64,000 nt of DNA, from NCBI GenBank assembly GCA_030005635.1, contig JARUHP010000013.1, forward strand, positions 1 through 64,000. Direction: 5' to 3'. Positions 53,147 through 62,541 of this stretch are shown piece after piece. This stretch comes from Deltaproteobacteria bacterium IMCC39146. GTDB lineage: Bacteria; Desulfobacterota; Desulfuromonadia; Desulfuromonadales; BM103. The translations under genes were made by a program, and so were the position numbers. The notes under the pieces were generated by a model. The model did no database searches and was not told the origin of the DNA. It worked only from the letters and a program-made list of their open reading frames with translations. Positions within the stretch are counted from its first letter, which is position 1, and each line of letters starts with the position of its first letter.

Positions 53147-53180
53147 TTTAACGCAGAGAGGCAAAGAACGCGGAGGAAAA
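53147..53180 (+). repeat. Dispersed TTTAACGCAGAG repeat, copy C
   Basis: Reads TTTAACGCAGAGAGGCAAAG then AACGCGGAGGAAAA. Same pattern as the repeats at about 2198-2248 and 34480-34520 (both on the other strand). It starts 28 bases after the thioesterase stop. Confidence 0.55.
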
Positions 53181-53208
53181 CTTTAGAATGTTGTATGTAT
53201 GACCAACT

Positions 53209-53364
53209 CTAACGTAAAGCACGCCCACAACCTTGATATCTCTTTCCCTCCAGAGTGACGGTAGCTTGGCTGGAAAATTCCTCTCCACCCCTCGAATCAA
53301 CGCAGCCCTCGCCAGAAATAATCAAAATCAGCTCATGGCCGGAGTTTGTGGTCTGATATCTATA
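53209..53364 (-). pseudogene. Remnant of a COG3650/HslJ-like lipoprotein C-terminus
   Basis: On the minus strand a 51-codon open segment, bounded upstream by TGA (53365-53367) and ending TAG (53209-53211), has family-like character: 'ELILIISGEGCVDSRGGEEF', 'ATVTLEGKRYQGCGRALR'. The arrangement Cys-x-Asp-Ser ... V-T-L-x-G-x-x-Y-x-G-C-G-R-A-L is the C-terminal half of a family of small periplasmic/lipoprotein domains (COG3650-like). There is no start codon or signal peptide, so it is a truncated gene left in the gap. Confidence 0.6.
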
Positions 53365-53599
53365 TCAAATTGGTTTTGTAGGACAAGCTGTAAAGGAGTA
53401 AGATAAAAGCTCTTTGACCTGTTGCATGACGTGATTTTTATTGACCGTTAGAAATGTTTTGTCTTTGTTTTAGATTAAAAGAAAATTAATAGGCTCTGCC
53501 TCGGGCAATGTGGAATTCATGCTGGTATCGAGAAACTCATGTAAAGTTAATTATGACGCAAAGCGTACGCTGAGCACAGTCCCCTGATCGGATTTTTTT

Positions 53600-55414
53600 A
53601 TGCGTTTGCACAACATCAACGAGGTCTTCGTCACTTCCCCTCTATCGTCACCAGGGCGGGGATATTTCTTGATCTTACTCTTCACCGCGGTACTTGTTTT
53701 TGTCTCGCCGATCCCTGCTTATCCTGCAAACGTTGAGATCTCCGTATCTGGAGTAAAAGGTGACGTTAAGGATAATGTTGTCGCCGCACTCACCCTCCCG
53801 CCAGGAATCGTACGCGCGGGCACAATCGATCAACGTTGGCTGGCGCGTTTCATCGCTCAGGTCCCTGAGCTGGTTGAAAAAGCCCTCCAGCCCTTCGGTT
53901 ATTATCGGAGTGAGATCAAGGTTGCCTTGAAAGAGCAGGGGGCCTCCTCCCTTATCAATGTGCAGATAGTTACGTTGTCAGCTGTCAGGGTCAGACATTT
54001 GGATGTCTGGTTGCTTGGTGCTGGAGTCGAGGAGAAGGAACTGCTCAAAGAGAAGAGCTTTTTCCCACAACAGGGCGGCGATGTTTTCAATCACAAAACT
54101 TATGAAGAGGGTAAAAAATCCCTGCGACAGAAAGCGATCGACCTGGGATACCTGAAGGCTTCCTACAAAAAGAGCCGGGTCACGGTTCATGTCGAAGAAG
54201 GGTCGGCCGATATCGAGTTGGAACTTAATACCGGGCCGCGTTACACCTTTGGCCCTGTCACTATACATGGCGGCCTTGATCGATTTGATGAAATGTTTCT
54301 GCAACGTTTCCTGTCATTCAAAACAGGTGATGTGTTTTCTCATAAAGATCTGCATCGAAGCCGCCTTAACTATTATCAGTCCAACCGCTTCGATGAGGTT
54401 TTTATGGAACCCCTGATTGAGCAGGCTGAAGACCTTTCTGTGCCGGTTCGGGTTACGCTGGTTGCCGGCAAGCAGGAACATTGGCGCGCGGGGGTTGGTT
54501 ACGGGACCAATACCGGCGGCCGGGTTTCGCTCAATTATGAGAACAACCAGGTCTTTGAGTCGCCTCATGTTTTTAACTTTGACGTTCTTGTCTCTGAAAA
54601 GGCTCAGACCCTTGAGAACAATTACACCATCCCTCTCTCTGGGCATGTTGAGAACAAACTTGTAAATAAATTTGGCCTTGTCCACGAAGATCTGGATACC
54701 TATGAAACCTATATTTACTATACTGAACTGGAATTGAAACATGGCTTTGATAACGACAGGGTCGGTTCTGCTTACCTGCGCTACTCGCTGGAGGATAGTG
54801 ACATAGGGGGCGACGACACCAGCTCAAAGTTGCTGATCCCAGGCCTGCGCTATTCTCATCGTTCTTACGATGACCTGATTAATCCTCAAAAAGGCTACCA
54901 GCTTCGCCTGGAAGTGCGTGGTAGTTATGATGGACCCCTGTCGGATATTACCTTCGCTCAGGTGATCGGTGCGGGCAGCTTTATGCGCCCCCTTGGCAAG
55001 CGTTTTACCTTGCATAGCCGCGTAGAGGCAGCGACCACTTTTTATAAGGACGACTTCACTGAAATTCCGGCTTCCACGCGTTTCTTTGTCGGCGGCAATA
55101 ACAGCGTGCGTGGCTATGATTTCAAGTCCCGCGGGCCGCGCGATGATAAGGGTGATGTGATCGGTGGCGATTCGCTGCTGGTTGGCAGCGTAGAATGTGA
55201 ATATGCTTTGACGGATGATTGGGGCTTGGCGGTTTTTTATGACATAGGCAGTGCGTTTGATGCTTCCGACAAAAATCCTGATTTTATCAGTGGTGCCGGG
55301 ATTGGGGCGCGGCGCTACACCTTGATCGGGCCGATCAAGATTGATCTGGCCATGCGGGTTAGTGAGTCCAGTAATAAGGTAACCCTCCACCTAAGTGTAG
55401 GCTTCGATATATGA
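53600..55414 (+). CDS. tamA: TamA-like outer-membrane assembly protein (Omp85)
   Basis: A 604-residue Omp85-family protein: signal/transmembrane N-terminus (about 22-42), three POTRA domains (about 45-280, 'FGYYRSEIKVALKEQG', 'FKTGDVFSHKDLHRSR') and a 16-strand barrel with 'RFFVGGNNSVRGYDFKSRGPRD' (the VRGY/F lid motif) ending 'VTLHLSVGFDI'. Together with TamB, encoded next with a 4-base overlap, it inserts some outer-membrane proteins or moves lipids. Confidence 0.93.
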   Translation: MRLHNINEVFVTSPLSSPGRGYFLILLFTAVLVFVSPIPAYPANVEISVSGVKGDVKDNVVAALTLPPGIVRAGTIDQRWLARFIAQVPELVEKALQPFGYYRSEIKVALKEQGASSLINVQIVTLSAVRVRHLDVWLLGAGVEEKELLKEKSFFPQQGGDVFNHKTYEEGKKSLRQKAIDLGYLKASYKKSRVTVHVEEGSADIELELNTGPRYTFGPVTIHGGLDRFDEMFLQRFLSFKTGDVFSHKDLHRSRLNYYQSNRFDEVFMEPLIEQAEDLSVPVRVTLVAGKQEHWRAGVGYGTNTGGRVSLNYENNQVFESPHVFNFDVLVSEKAQTLENNYTIPLSGHVENKLVNKFGLVHEDLDTYETYIYYTELELKHGFDNDRVGSAYLRYSLEDSDIGGDDTSSKLLIPGLRYSHRSYDDLINPQKGYQLRLEVRGSYDGPLSDITFAQVIGAGSFMRPLGKRFTLHSRVEAATTFYKDDFTEIPASTRFFVGGNNSVRGYDFKSRGPRDDKGDVIGGDSLLVGSVECEYALTDDWGLAVFYDIGSAFDASDKNPDFISGAGIGARRYTLIGPIKIDLAMRVSESSNKVTLHLSVGFDI

Positions 55415-58400
55415 GACGTTGGACTCTTGCCATTGTTGTGCTGATCGTTTTCGGTGCTCTGTCCTTAACAACCTTTTCCGCTTGGTTGCTCTACACTACG
55501 GACGGAGCTGTTTGGCTGCTTGAAAATGCCACGACTGCCGCTGGCGTGCAGGTGAAGGCCGGCCGTATCGAAGGTCGCCTGTCTGATGAGCTCGTGGTTG
55601 AGGCTCTGGTCTTTAACTTGCCAGAAGGGCAGGTTGTGATTCGCAAGGTCAACCTCGATTGGCAACCCTTCAGTGCACTGCAGGGCAACCTGAAGATCAA
55701 TCTACTCGAGGTCGATCAGTTTGTGTTTGAGAGTTTCAGTTCGAATGGCGGGGTTACGCAAGTTGAGCAGAGCGGGGAAGGGGGTAGCGAGGCTGGCTTC
55801 TCTGTTACTGACCTCGGTATTTTACCCGACTGGTTGAGCGTTGAGATAGCAGAACTTCGTATAAACGGCTTTCTCCTGCAGGGTGCGGAGGGCAGTGTCA
55901 GAGTGTTCGATTCCCTTTCGGGGTCATTCGTAGCCACACAGCAGCAGCTCCGTGCTTCTGTGTTCAGCTTCCTCTCTTCCTCTGTTGATCTGAAAGGGCA
56001 TTTTGACTGGAATCTAAGAACTCCTCATTTGGAGATGATTGCAGATGTGCACCTGCCGAAAGATTTGATTAACCACCAGCAGTTTGAAGATATCGATGTG
56101 CCGGTCGATTTTCCAGGACGGCTTTCTCTTGATGGTGACTGGAATGATTTCTCCGGGCTGGTCAGCTTTGGCACAGAGACGACAGATCGCTCCAAATTCT
56201 GGTTGGCTGCTGACGCGAAAGGTTCATGGCAGGGTATCCATTTCAACAGTCTGAAGGGCCATTACCTGGGTGGCCGCCTCGACGGTGATCTGGATCTCTG
56301 GTGGATCGATTCCTTCCATCTGCGCGGGCAACTGCTCGCGGCGGGCTTGAACCCTGGAATCTTCCTGAGTGATATTAAGGGCCTCGCTACCGTGGATGTC
56401 GCAGGTGAGCTTGTTGTGCCTTATGACGAAACCCCGATCAAAGCACATATCGATGGGAAAATTATTGAAGGTCAACTGCGCGATGCGAAGATTTCGGGTG
56501 CTCTGGCTCTCGACTGGCAAAACGGCGGTCTTTATGAGGTCGCTGCTGATTTGAGCAGCAGGGGAACGCATTTGTTTGCCAAGGGTAAGCCTGACGAACG
56601 CCTTGCAGTCGACGTGTCCATAGAGGACTTGAGTAACGTCTATGCCGGCATGTCAGGTCAATTGAACGGTGCGGGTTGGCTTCGCTGGTCTGACGGCTAC
56701 CTGACTGGAGAACTCAGCGGATCGGGTTCTGATGTTGTCTGGCAAGAGACCTCCCTGCAGAGCTTCAATTATCAGGCGAGTCATCTCAATAGGCAGTTGC
56801 CGATCAAAGTTCTGCTTGATGGCAGAAACCTGCGTTATGAAAAGTTACAAAGCGATTCCCTGCAGGCAGAAGTGACCGGGTATTTGGAACATCACAGCCT
56901 GTTGGTCACTGTGCATGATCCGGCTGGCCAACTGACGGCACGCTTTAGCGGCGGTTATCTAGACGATATTTGGCAAGGAGAATTGTCAGCTCTTGAAGGT
57001 GGGGCCGCTGCGCTGGGTTCCTGGGTGCTCGAAAAACCCTCACGCTTGGTCTGGATGAATGGACTCTTCAGTCTTGACGACCTGGTTCTAAACGGTGAAC
57101 GTGGAGGCCGTGTTTCCCTTGATGTCACTGATCTTGGTGCCGCTCAGGACTCAAGCCTGGCTCTTGACTGGCAGGATATACAGCATGATTGGTTTGCATA
57201 TCTCCAGCCTGAACTGAGCCTGTCCGGCAACAGCTCGGGTCACTTCTTGCTAAAATTGTCAAACTATCAACCGGTCTCTCTCAAGGCGCGAATGGCCGGC
57301 AATCTGCACTTGCAAGATATGTCCATTCCAATTGACCTTCCCAGTGTCGATCTAGATATGCTCTGGGTTGATAGCGGCCTCAGTCTTGACATTAAAGCGG
57401 ATACCGCTGCAGGAGAGCACTTTGAAGTGACCGCTGCGTCCACGCAACCACCCGCTTGGCAGTGGCCTTCCGATCAACTTGTCTTCTCCATGAAATGGCG
57501 AGATGTCGACCTGGGACGTTTTAGCCCGTTCCGCGAAGGGCTGACAGTGCAGGGTAGCAGCGATGGTCGTGGGCAATTTAAAACGCTGGGTGGCGTCCTG
57601 CAGCATGCCCAAGCTGAAATCACAGCAGACGTTTCAATGCTGAAAGACTCAGAGCCCGTTGGTTTCCGCTCTCTGAGCGGCAAGCTGCTCTGGGATGAAA
57701 AAATCCTCCGGTCTGAGGCCAGGATCGAAGGTGTTCATGATGGTCTGATCACCGTGATCATGACTTCAACAGCGGAGCCTGTCCTGGCTTGGCCGAGTTC
57801 AGGGGATGTCGCTTTTTTGGTTGACGACTTTGACCTGCGTTCAGTTATACCATTTGTGCCGATTGAGGCTAATCTTGTCGGCGCAATTCAGGGCGAGGCC
57901 AATGGCTATTGGCGCGAGGCCGGTGAAGTCTCTTTCCAGGGGCGATTCGGCGTGATCGACGATGTCCTGTCCTTGCAGCTTCCCGGAGGCCAGGTCGGCG
58001 ATGTCATTAATCGCGCCAATTTGGATTGGCAGTGGCAGGGGAGCCAATTAGAAGGTCAACTGGAGGTGCATCTGGCCAGCGGCGGTGATCTGCAGGGGCG
58101 CTGGAAATTGCCCTTATCAACCTCTTTGCCGGTCAACTTCAGCACTGATGGACCGATCACAGCCAACCTTAAGGGTGATGCGCAACTGTCAGAAATAATA
58201 TCAGCTTTCGCGCCAGACGTGTTTCAGGATGTGCGGGGAAGATTGACCAGCGACCTGTCGATCTCCGGGACTTTAAAATCTCCCCACTTCTCCGGGACTC
58301 TGGACTTGACGGAAGCCGGTGCTTATCTGCCAATCACTGGCGCGACGATCGACGACCTACTGCTGCATCTGTCCTTGCAAGACGATGAAATTCATCTCGA

Positions 58401-59325
58401 CCAACTGTCTTTGAAGGCTGGCGAGGGCACGCTGGTCGGCAAGGGGCAGGTGGACTTTGATCGATGGACTTTTGATAACTATAGAATTACCTTGAAAGGG
58501 GAACGCCTGCATGTTTATAACTTCCCTGAATTACAGGTTTTCTGTAGCCCGGATCTAACTCTGGACGGAGATTTGTCCACCACGCGATTGAGAGGAAACC
58601 TACTGATCCCGGAAATGGACCTGATCGATAAATCGACAGGCACACAGACTTTGCCGAGTGAGGATGTGGTTGTCCATGGTGAAAATGAAGTTGATCGCGA
58701 AAAATTAACCTTCGATGCCGATATTCAGGTCGTGATTGAATTGGGTGACAAGGTCAGGGTCAAAACGGAAGGGCTGGAAACCAGGCTTGAAGGCGGAATC
58801 ACCATTGCCAGGGACGAGAGCCGGCATTTAGCCGGCTGGGGCGAAATTCGCCTGGTCGACGGGGTTTACAAAGCCTACGGGACAAACCTGGAGATCAAGC
58901 AGGGTGCGATGCATTATGACAACGATCCTCTGGTTAATCCGACCTTGAGAGTTTTCGCAGCGAAAGACGTTGGCAGAATCCAGGCCGGGGTTCATATTAC
59001 GGGCACGGCTCAAAATCCTGTTGTTACATTAGCTTCAAATCCTGCCATGCCGGAGCGGGATATCCTTGGTTATCTTTTTATGGGAAGACCTATACGTAAT
59101 GATGCAGAGGGCGGAGACGCACTGGCTATCGGTGCCGGGTCTCTTATGCCCAATTATGGCGATACTTTTGCTGATTATGGAGTTGTCGAGCTGGATCTTG
59201 CTGGCTTTTTGAATAATGAAGGTGGGGTTCGATTGCGCAAGCGTCTGTCCGAGTCCTGGGAGATTAGCTCGACTTTGGGTGCAGAAAGCGGGGTTGATCT
59301 TTACTATCTCCTCGATTTTGATTGA
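55411..59325 (+). CDS. tamB: TamB-like translocation/assembly module protein
   Basis: A 1304-residue protein with an N-terminal membrane helix (about 7-28), a long beta-helical/AsmA-like body and a C-terminal DUF490/TamB domain ('GDKVRVKTEGLETRLEGGI', 'LVDGVYKAYGTNLEIKQGAM', 'MPERDILGYLFMGRPI', ending 'SGVDLYYLLDFD'). TamB spans the periplasm and joins TamA; such bridge proteins also carry phospholipids to the outer membrane. ATG overlaps the tamA stop. Confidence 0.95.
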   Translation: MRRWTLAIVVLIVFGALSLTTFSAWLLYTTDGAVWLLENATTAAGVQVKAGRIEGRLSDELVVEALVFNLPEGQVVIRKVNLDWQPFSALQGNLKINLLEVDQFVFESFSSNGGVTQVEQSGEGGSEAGFSVTDLGILPDWLSVEIAELRINGFLLQGAEGSVRVFDSLSGSFVATQQQLRASVFSFLSSSVDLKGHFDWNLRTPHLEMIADVHLPKDLINHQQFEDIDVPVDFPGRLSLDGDWNDFSGLVSFGTETTDRSKFWLAADAKGSWQGIHFNSLKGHYLGGRLDGDLDLWWIDSFHLRGQLLAAGLNPGIFLSDIKGLATVDVAGELVVPYDETPIKAHIDGKIIEGQLRDAKISGALALDWQNGGLYEVAADLSSRGTHLFAKGKPDERLAVDVSIEDLSNVYAGMSGQLNGAGWLRWSDGYLTGELSGSGSDVVWQETSLQSFNYQASHLNRQLPIKVLLDGRNLRYEKLQSDSLQAEVTGYLEHHSLLVTVHDPAGQLTARFSGGYLDDIWQGELSALEGGAAALGSWVLEKPSRLVWMNGLFSLDDLVLNGERGGRVSLDVTDLGAAQDSSLALDWQDIQHDWFAYLQPELSLSGNSSGHFLLKLSNYQPVSLKARMAGNLHLQDMSIPIDLPSVDLDMLWVDSGLSLDIKADTAAGEHFEVTAASTQPPAWQWPSDQLVFSMKWRDVDLGRFSPFREGLTVQGSSDGRGQFKTLGGVLQHAQAEITADVSMLKDSEPVGFRSLSGKLLWDEKILRSEARIEGVHDGLITVIMTSTAEPVLAWPSSGDVAFLVDDFDLRSVIPFVPIEANLVGAIQGEANGYWREAGEVSFQGRFGVIDDVLSLQLPGGQVGDVINRANLDWQWQGSQLEGQLEVHLASGGDLQGRWKLPLSTSLPVNFSTDGPITANLKGDAQLSEIISAFAPDVFQDVRGRLTSDLSISGTLKSPHFSGTLDLTEAGAYLPITGATIDDLLLHLSLQDDEIHLDQLSLKAGEGTLVGKGQVDFDRWTFDNYRITLKGERLHVYNFPELQVFCSPDLTLDGDLSTTRLRGNLLIPEMDLIDKSTGTQTLPSEDVVVHGENEVDREKLTFDADIQVVIELGDKVRVKTEGLETRLEGGITIARDESRHLAGWGEIRLVDGVYKAYGTNLEIKQGAMHYDNDPLVNPTLRVFAAKDVGRIQAGVHITGTAQNPVVTLASNPAMPERDILGYLFMGRPIRNDAEGGDALAIGAGSLMPNYGDTFADYGVVELDLAGFLNNEGGVRLRKRLSESWEISSTLGAESGVDLYYLLDFD

Positions 59326-59398
59326 TAAAAAGTGCTACCAGATTACATCGGCCGCGTCGACCAAACTTGTAACGCCCTTTCATCAAAGGATCTAAGTC

Positions 59399-60943
59399 AT
59401 GCTTGCAAAACTTCTCCCTTATCTCTTGTTGCTCTCTATCATCATGTCCGGTTGCGCCATTAACCCGGTCACCGGAGAGAAAGAATTCAACTTTGTCTCG
59501 CAGGAGGCTGAACTGAAGATTGGCGCTGAACAGTACGCACCGAGTCGTCAGATGCAGGGCGGTGATTATCTGACTGATCCGCAAATAAGTGCCTATGTAA
59601 GCAGCGTCGGCAATCGGATTTCTGCATTCAGTGATCGAAAGCTGCCCTACGAATTCAAGGTCATCAACGATTCTACGCCCAACGCCTGGGCTTTGCCTGG
59701 TGGCAAGATCGCGATCAATCGGGGTTTGCTCGTTGAACTGCAAAGTGAAGCCGAATTAGCCGCTGTGCTCAGTCATGAGATTGTGCACGCTGCCGCTCGT
59801 CACAGCGCCGAGGGAATGGAACGGGGCATGCTGATGCAAGGCGCTGTGATGGCTGCCGGGTTGGCTGTTGGCGGAACTGATTATGCAGATTATGTCGTTG
59901 GTGGGGCTGGTCTTGCCGCCAACTTGATTAACCAGAAGTATGGCCGGGAGGCCGAGAGCGAATCTGATTATTACGGGATGAAATACATGGTTCGCGCCGG
60001 GTACGATCCGACGGCTGCCGTCACCTTGCAGGAAACTTTTGTCCGGTTGGCCGAGGGTAAAAATAGTAGCTGGTTGGAGGGCTTGTTCTCCAGCCATCCT
60101 CCTTCACGGGCGCGCGTGGAGGCTAACCGCAGGACACTGAAAGAATTCCCACCCGGTGGTGAGGTCGGGCGGGAGCGCTATCGAGCCAAGATTGCGTCTC
60201 TGCTCAAGAATAAAGCGGCTTACGATCATCTTGATGCCGGTCGAAAGGCCCTCAAGGCCGGCAAGACCGACACCGCCCTGTCTGATGCAGAAAAAGCCCT
60301 TGAAATGGAGCCTCGCGAGCCTCTGTTCCATTCTTTACGTGGTGATGTTCGCTTTAAACAGAATCGCTACCAGGATGCTGTAATCAATTACGATCGTGCG
60401 TTGCAGCTTAACAATGATTTCTTCCTCTTCTATCTGCAGCGGGGTTTGGCCAACGAGAAGCTGGGCTATGGTGACAAGGCCTACAATGATCTCGAACAGA
60501 GCGTGAAGCGCTTGCCAACCGCTCCGGCGATGAAGGCCCTGGGCGACATTTCGCAAGCCAGGGGCAATCACCGGGAAGCAAAAGCCTTTTATCGCAACGC
60601 TGCTGGCTCAAAAACTCCTGTCGGAAAAGAGGCTATGGCCTCTCTGATCCGTCTTGACCTGCAGGATAACCCACAAAATTATCTCTCTGTACGTCTCGGT
60701 CTTGACAGTGAGAAATACCTGGTCGCCCAGGTAGATAACGCCACTAACGAATCCGTTGCCGATGTTGTTATCGCCATTGAGTTTAGTGATGCCAAGGGTC
60801 GTCGGCAGCAAGCGCAATACAAAGTCAGTGGACAAATTGGCCCGGGCAAGAGGGCTATGGTCAACACCGGGATAGGTCCAAACCCTCAGATCTCAGATGT
60901 TAAGGCAGGAGTCACTAAGGCGCGGTTGGTTACACAACGCTAG
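59399..60943 (+). CDS. M48 metalloprotease with TPR repeats (BepA/YfgC-like lipoprotein)
   Basis: A 514-residue lipoprotein (lipobox MSGC, Cys19). The M48 domain has 'SHEIVHAAARHSAEG' (HEIVH at 126-130) and the third ligand in 'ESESDYYGMKYMVRAGYDP'; a 'SSHPPSRARVEAN' motif follows, then TPRs (about 280-420) and a C-terminal beta domain. This is the BepA/LoiP group that checks outer-membrane protein assembly, fitting its place behind tamAB. A GGGGACA palindrome follows the stop. Confidence 0.93.
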   Translation: MLAKLLPYLLLLSIIMSGCAINPVTGEKEFNFVSQEAELKIGAEQYAPSRQMQGGDYLTDPQISAYVSSVGNRISAFSDRKLPYEFKVINDSTPNAWALPGGKIAINRGLLVELQSEAELAAVLSHEIVHAAARHSAEGMERGMLMQGAVMAAGLAVGGTDYADYVVGGAGLAANLINQKYGREAESESDYYGMKYMVRAGYDPTAAVTLQETFVRLAEGKNSSWLEGLFSSHPPSRARVEANRRTLKEFPPGGEVGRERYRAKIASLLKNKAAYDHLDAGRKALKAGKTDTALSDAEKALEMEPREPLFHSLRGDVRFKQNRYQDAVINYDRALQLNNDFFLFYLQRGLANEKLGYGDKAYNDLEQSVKRLPTAPAMKALGDISQARGNHREAKAFYRNAAGSKTPVGKEAMASLIRLDLQDNPQNYLSVRLGLDSEKYLVAQVDNATNESVADVVIAIEFSDAKGRRQQAQYKVSGQIGPGKRAMVNTGIGPNPQISDVKAGVTKARLVTQR

Positions 60944-60945
60944 GA

Positions 60946-60976
60946 TTTGGGGACACACAATTTGTGTGTCCCCAAA
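60946..60976. repeat. GGGGACA palindromic repeat
   Basis: 15-bp arms TTTGGGGACACACAA (60946-60960) and TTGTGTGTCCCCAAA (60962-60976) around one base. It resembles the palindrome at 51105-51148 in its GGGGACA ends and its place just after a gene. It may also act as the M48 gene terminator (AAAAA follows rather than T, on this strand). Confidence 0.75.
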
Positions 60977-60986
60977 AATAAGAAAT

Positions 60987-61310
60987 ATGATGGATTTCGA
61001 CGTCTTGCGCAGCTACCTGTTGGCAAAGCCCGGTACCGTTGAGGTTTTCCCCTTTAACAGCGTCACACTGGTGATCAAGGTTGGTGGCAAGATGTTTGCC
61101 CTTACCAATATCACCGGAGTTCCATTGCGCATCAATCTCAAATGTGATCCAGTAAAAGCCGAGTTCCTACGTGCACACTACTCGTCTGTTATTCCCGGCT
61201 ACCACATGAATAAGAAGCACTGGAACACCGTCATCCTTGATGGTTCAATTCCCGAAAGTGAAGTTTGTTCGATGATCGACGATTCTTACGCCCTGGTTGT
61301 CAAGGGTTGA
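60987..61310 (+). CDS. YjbR/MmcQ-family protein
   Basis: A 107-residue protein: 'LRSYLLAKPGTVEVFPFNSVTLVIKVGGKMFAL', 'INLKCDPVKAEFLRAHYSSVIPGYHMNKKHWNTVIL' (in parts) fit the YjbR/CyaY-like fold, called MmcQ/YjbR 'DNA-binding' although the function is unproven. Start is ATG 60987 or the next codon 60990; an earlier frame start at 60897 lies in the upstream gene. Confidence 0.9.
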   Translation: MMDFDVLRSYLLAKPGTVEVFPFNSVTLVIKVGGKMFALTNITGVPLRINLKCDPVKAEFLRAHYSSVIPGYHMNKKHWNTVILDGSIPESEVCSMIDDSYALVVKG

Positions 61311-61389
61311 TTTTCGTCTCAAAGACAACGTTTATCCCCTAAGATTCGTTGGTTCAGTTTTGATTTTTTTGATTTTAAGGAGTTCAAGA

Positions 61390-61896
61390 ATGGAGCAACC
61401 TGTCACAGAAGAAGCTATCTTGCCGCGCCTGATGGCCAGCAATGCCTTACGCGCTAACCTGTCTAAACATATGACCTTAAATCAGATGGCTGATCAAAAG
61501 GCCTCGATGATTATGACGGCAGCTTCGTTGATGTTGACGATATCGGTGACGCAGTACGACAAGCTCGGTTTGCAGATTTTTGCAATCCTGATGGCGACAG
61601 GGGGGATGGCGATTCTTTTTTCCATCTTTGCCATTATCCCCGTTTTACATGTTAAGGGCGTTCTCAACCTTTTTTATTTCAGGTCTTTTGAGCAGGTCAG
61701 CGAAGAGGAGTTCAAAACTGCTTTTAAAGAAATTCTGGCCGACAAAGAGAAGTTGTACGATGCCTACCTTCGAGAAATTTACTATCTCGGCAAGCATCGA
61801 TTGACCCAGAAATATTTCTGGATTCGCAACGGATTGTGGTCTCTTCTGGCTGGTTTGCTGGTTGCCGCACTCTTAACCTGTTTGCGATTTTTCTAG
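61390..61896 (+). CDS. DUF5706-like membrane protein (Pycsar effector-like)
   Basis: A 168-residue membrane protein with 'LNQMADQKASMIMTAASLML' (the D-x-K-A motif leading into a helix), two helices (about 39-54 and 61-84), a helical soluble part (about 100-140) and a last helix (about 146-164). This is how I recognise DUF5706, the membrane-disrupting effector family of Pycsar anti-phage systems. There is no cyclase gene beside it. ATG 61390 has AAGGAG six bases upstream. Assignment by pattern only; a housekeeping membrane protein is possible. Confidence 0.6.
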   Translation: MEQPVTEEAILPRLMASNALRANLSKHMTLNQMADQKASMIMTAASLMLTISVTQYDKLGLQIFAILMATGGMAILFSIFAIIPVLHVKGVLNLFYFRSFEQVSEEEFKTAFKEILADKEKLYDAYLREIYYLGKHRLTQKYFWIRNGLWSLLAGLLVAALLTCLRFF

Positions 61897-62023
61897 ATAA
61901 GTTTTTCGTCGCTGGAAAATCCTTAAGAATCTCGGTAAGTTATTGAAAAATAGACTTTTTTGGCTTGCGTTGTAGGTAAATTGTGGTATTAGTTTTAGGT
62001 AAGTAAGCTACTGGAGGTGTGTC

Positions 62024-62266
62024 ATGCCTGAACATGCATTTCTTAGCAAGACAGAGCGTCCGTACATCGATGTTATCCTCAATGACGGCACTTATCACCA
62101 CTTTACCCCCCGCGTGCTTAACGTCTTGTTGGAGAGTCGTCGTGTACATAAGTTCAAGAGGTCTGCAGGTTGGGCCACGGTTGGAGTTGATCCGGTTAGA
62201 ACCAAGAAGGTGGCACCTGTTAATGGTCGTTTCAGCGGCCCTGATCGTAGGATGACCACTCACTGA
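62024..62266 (+). CDS. Conserved small protein, unknown
   Basis: An 80-residue basic protein: 'RPYIDVILNDGTYHHFTPRVLNVLLESRRVHKFKR', 'GWATVGVDPVR' and a 'GPDRRM' tail (in parts). The 'GPxRR' end is common in small deltaproteobacterial proteins, but I cannot name a family. ATG 62024 follows CTGGAGGTG, a good ribosome site. Confidence 0.7.
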   Translation: MPEHAFLSKTERPYIDVILNDGTYHHFTPRVLNVLLESRRVHKFKRSAGWATVGVDPVRTKKVAPVNGRFSGPDRRMTTH

Positions 62267-62393
62267 TTTCTGATTTAGTCTTTCCTCTTTTCTGCATGTC
62301 AATCTGCACTTTACTGGTGTGGGTTTTTTTGTGTTTTATACCAGGCACTCTCCTCGAGGGCGTCTTTTACCTCATTCCTCAACCACTGGTAAC

Positions 62394-62541
62394 TGATTAT
62401 TGATTACTGATTATTGATTACTGATTACTGATTACTGATTACTGATTACTGATTACTGATTACTGATTACTGATTACTGATTACTGATTACTGATTACTG
62501 ATTACTGATTACTGATTACTGATTACTGATTACTGATTACT
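62394..62541. repeat. TGATTAC heptamer tandem array, left part
   Basis: 21 uninterrupted heptamers (TGATTAY) fill 62394-62540; units 1 and 3 are TGATTAT, the rest TGATTAC. The array continues after an inserted element at 62905-62960. It encodes stop codons in all frames within 21 bases and no protein. Confidence 0.97.

Larger units (their letters stand above)
53120..53599. other. Intergenic region with dispersed repeat and a gene remnant
   Basis: 480 bp between the thioesterase and tamA. It holds copy C of the dispersed repeat (53147-53180: TTTAACGCAGAG, GGCAAAG, AACGCGGAGG), a decayed coding fragment on the minus strand (53209-53364) and an AT-rich tamA upstream region with GGTTTTG and AAGGAG-like traces. 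No complete gene. Confidence 0.55.
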
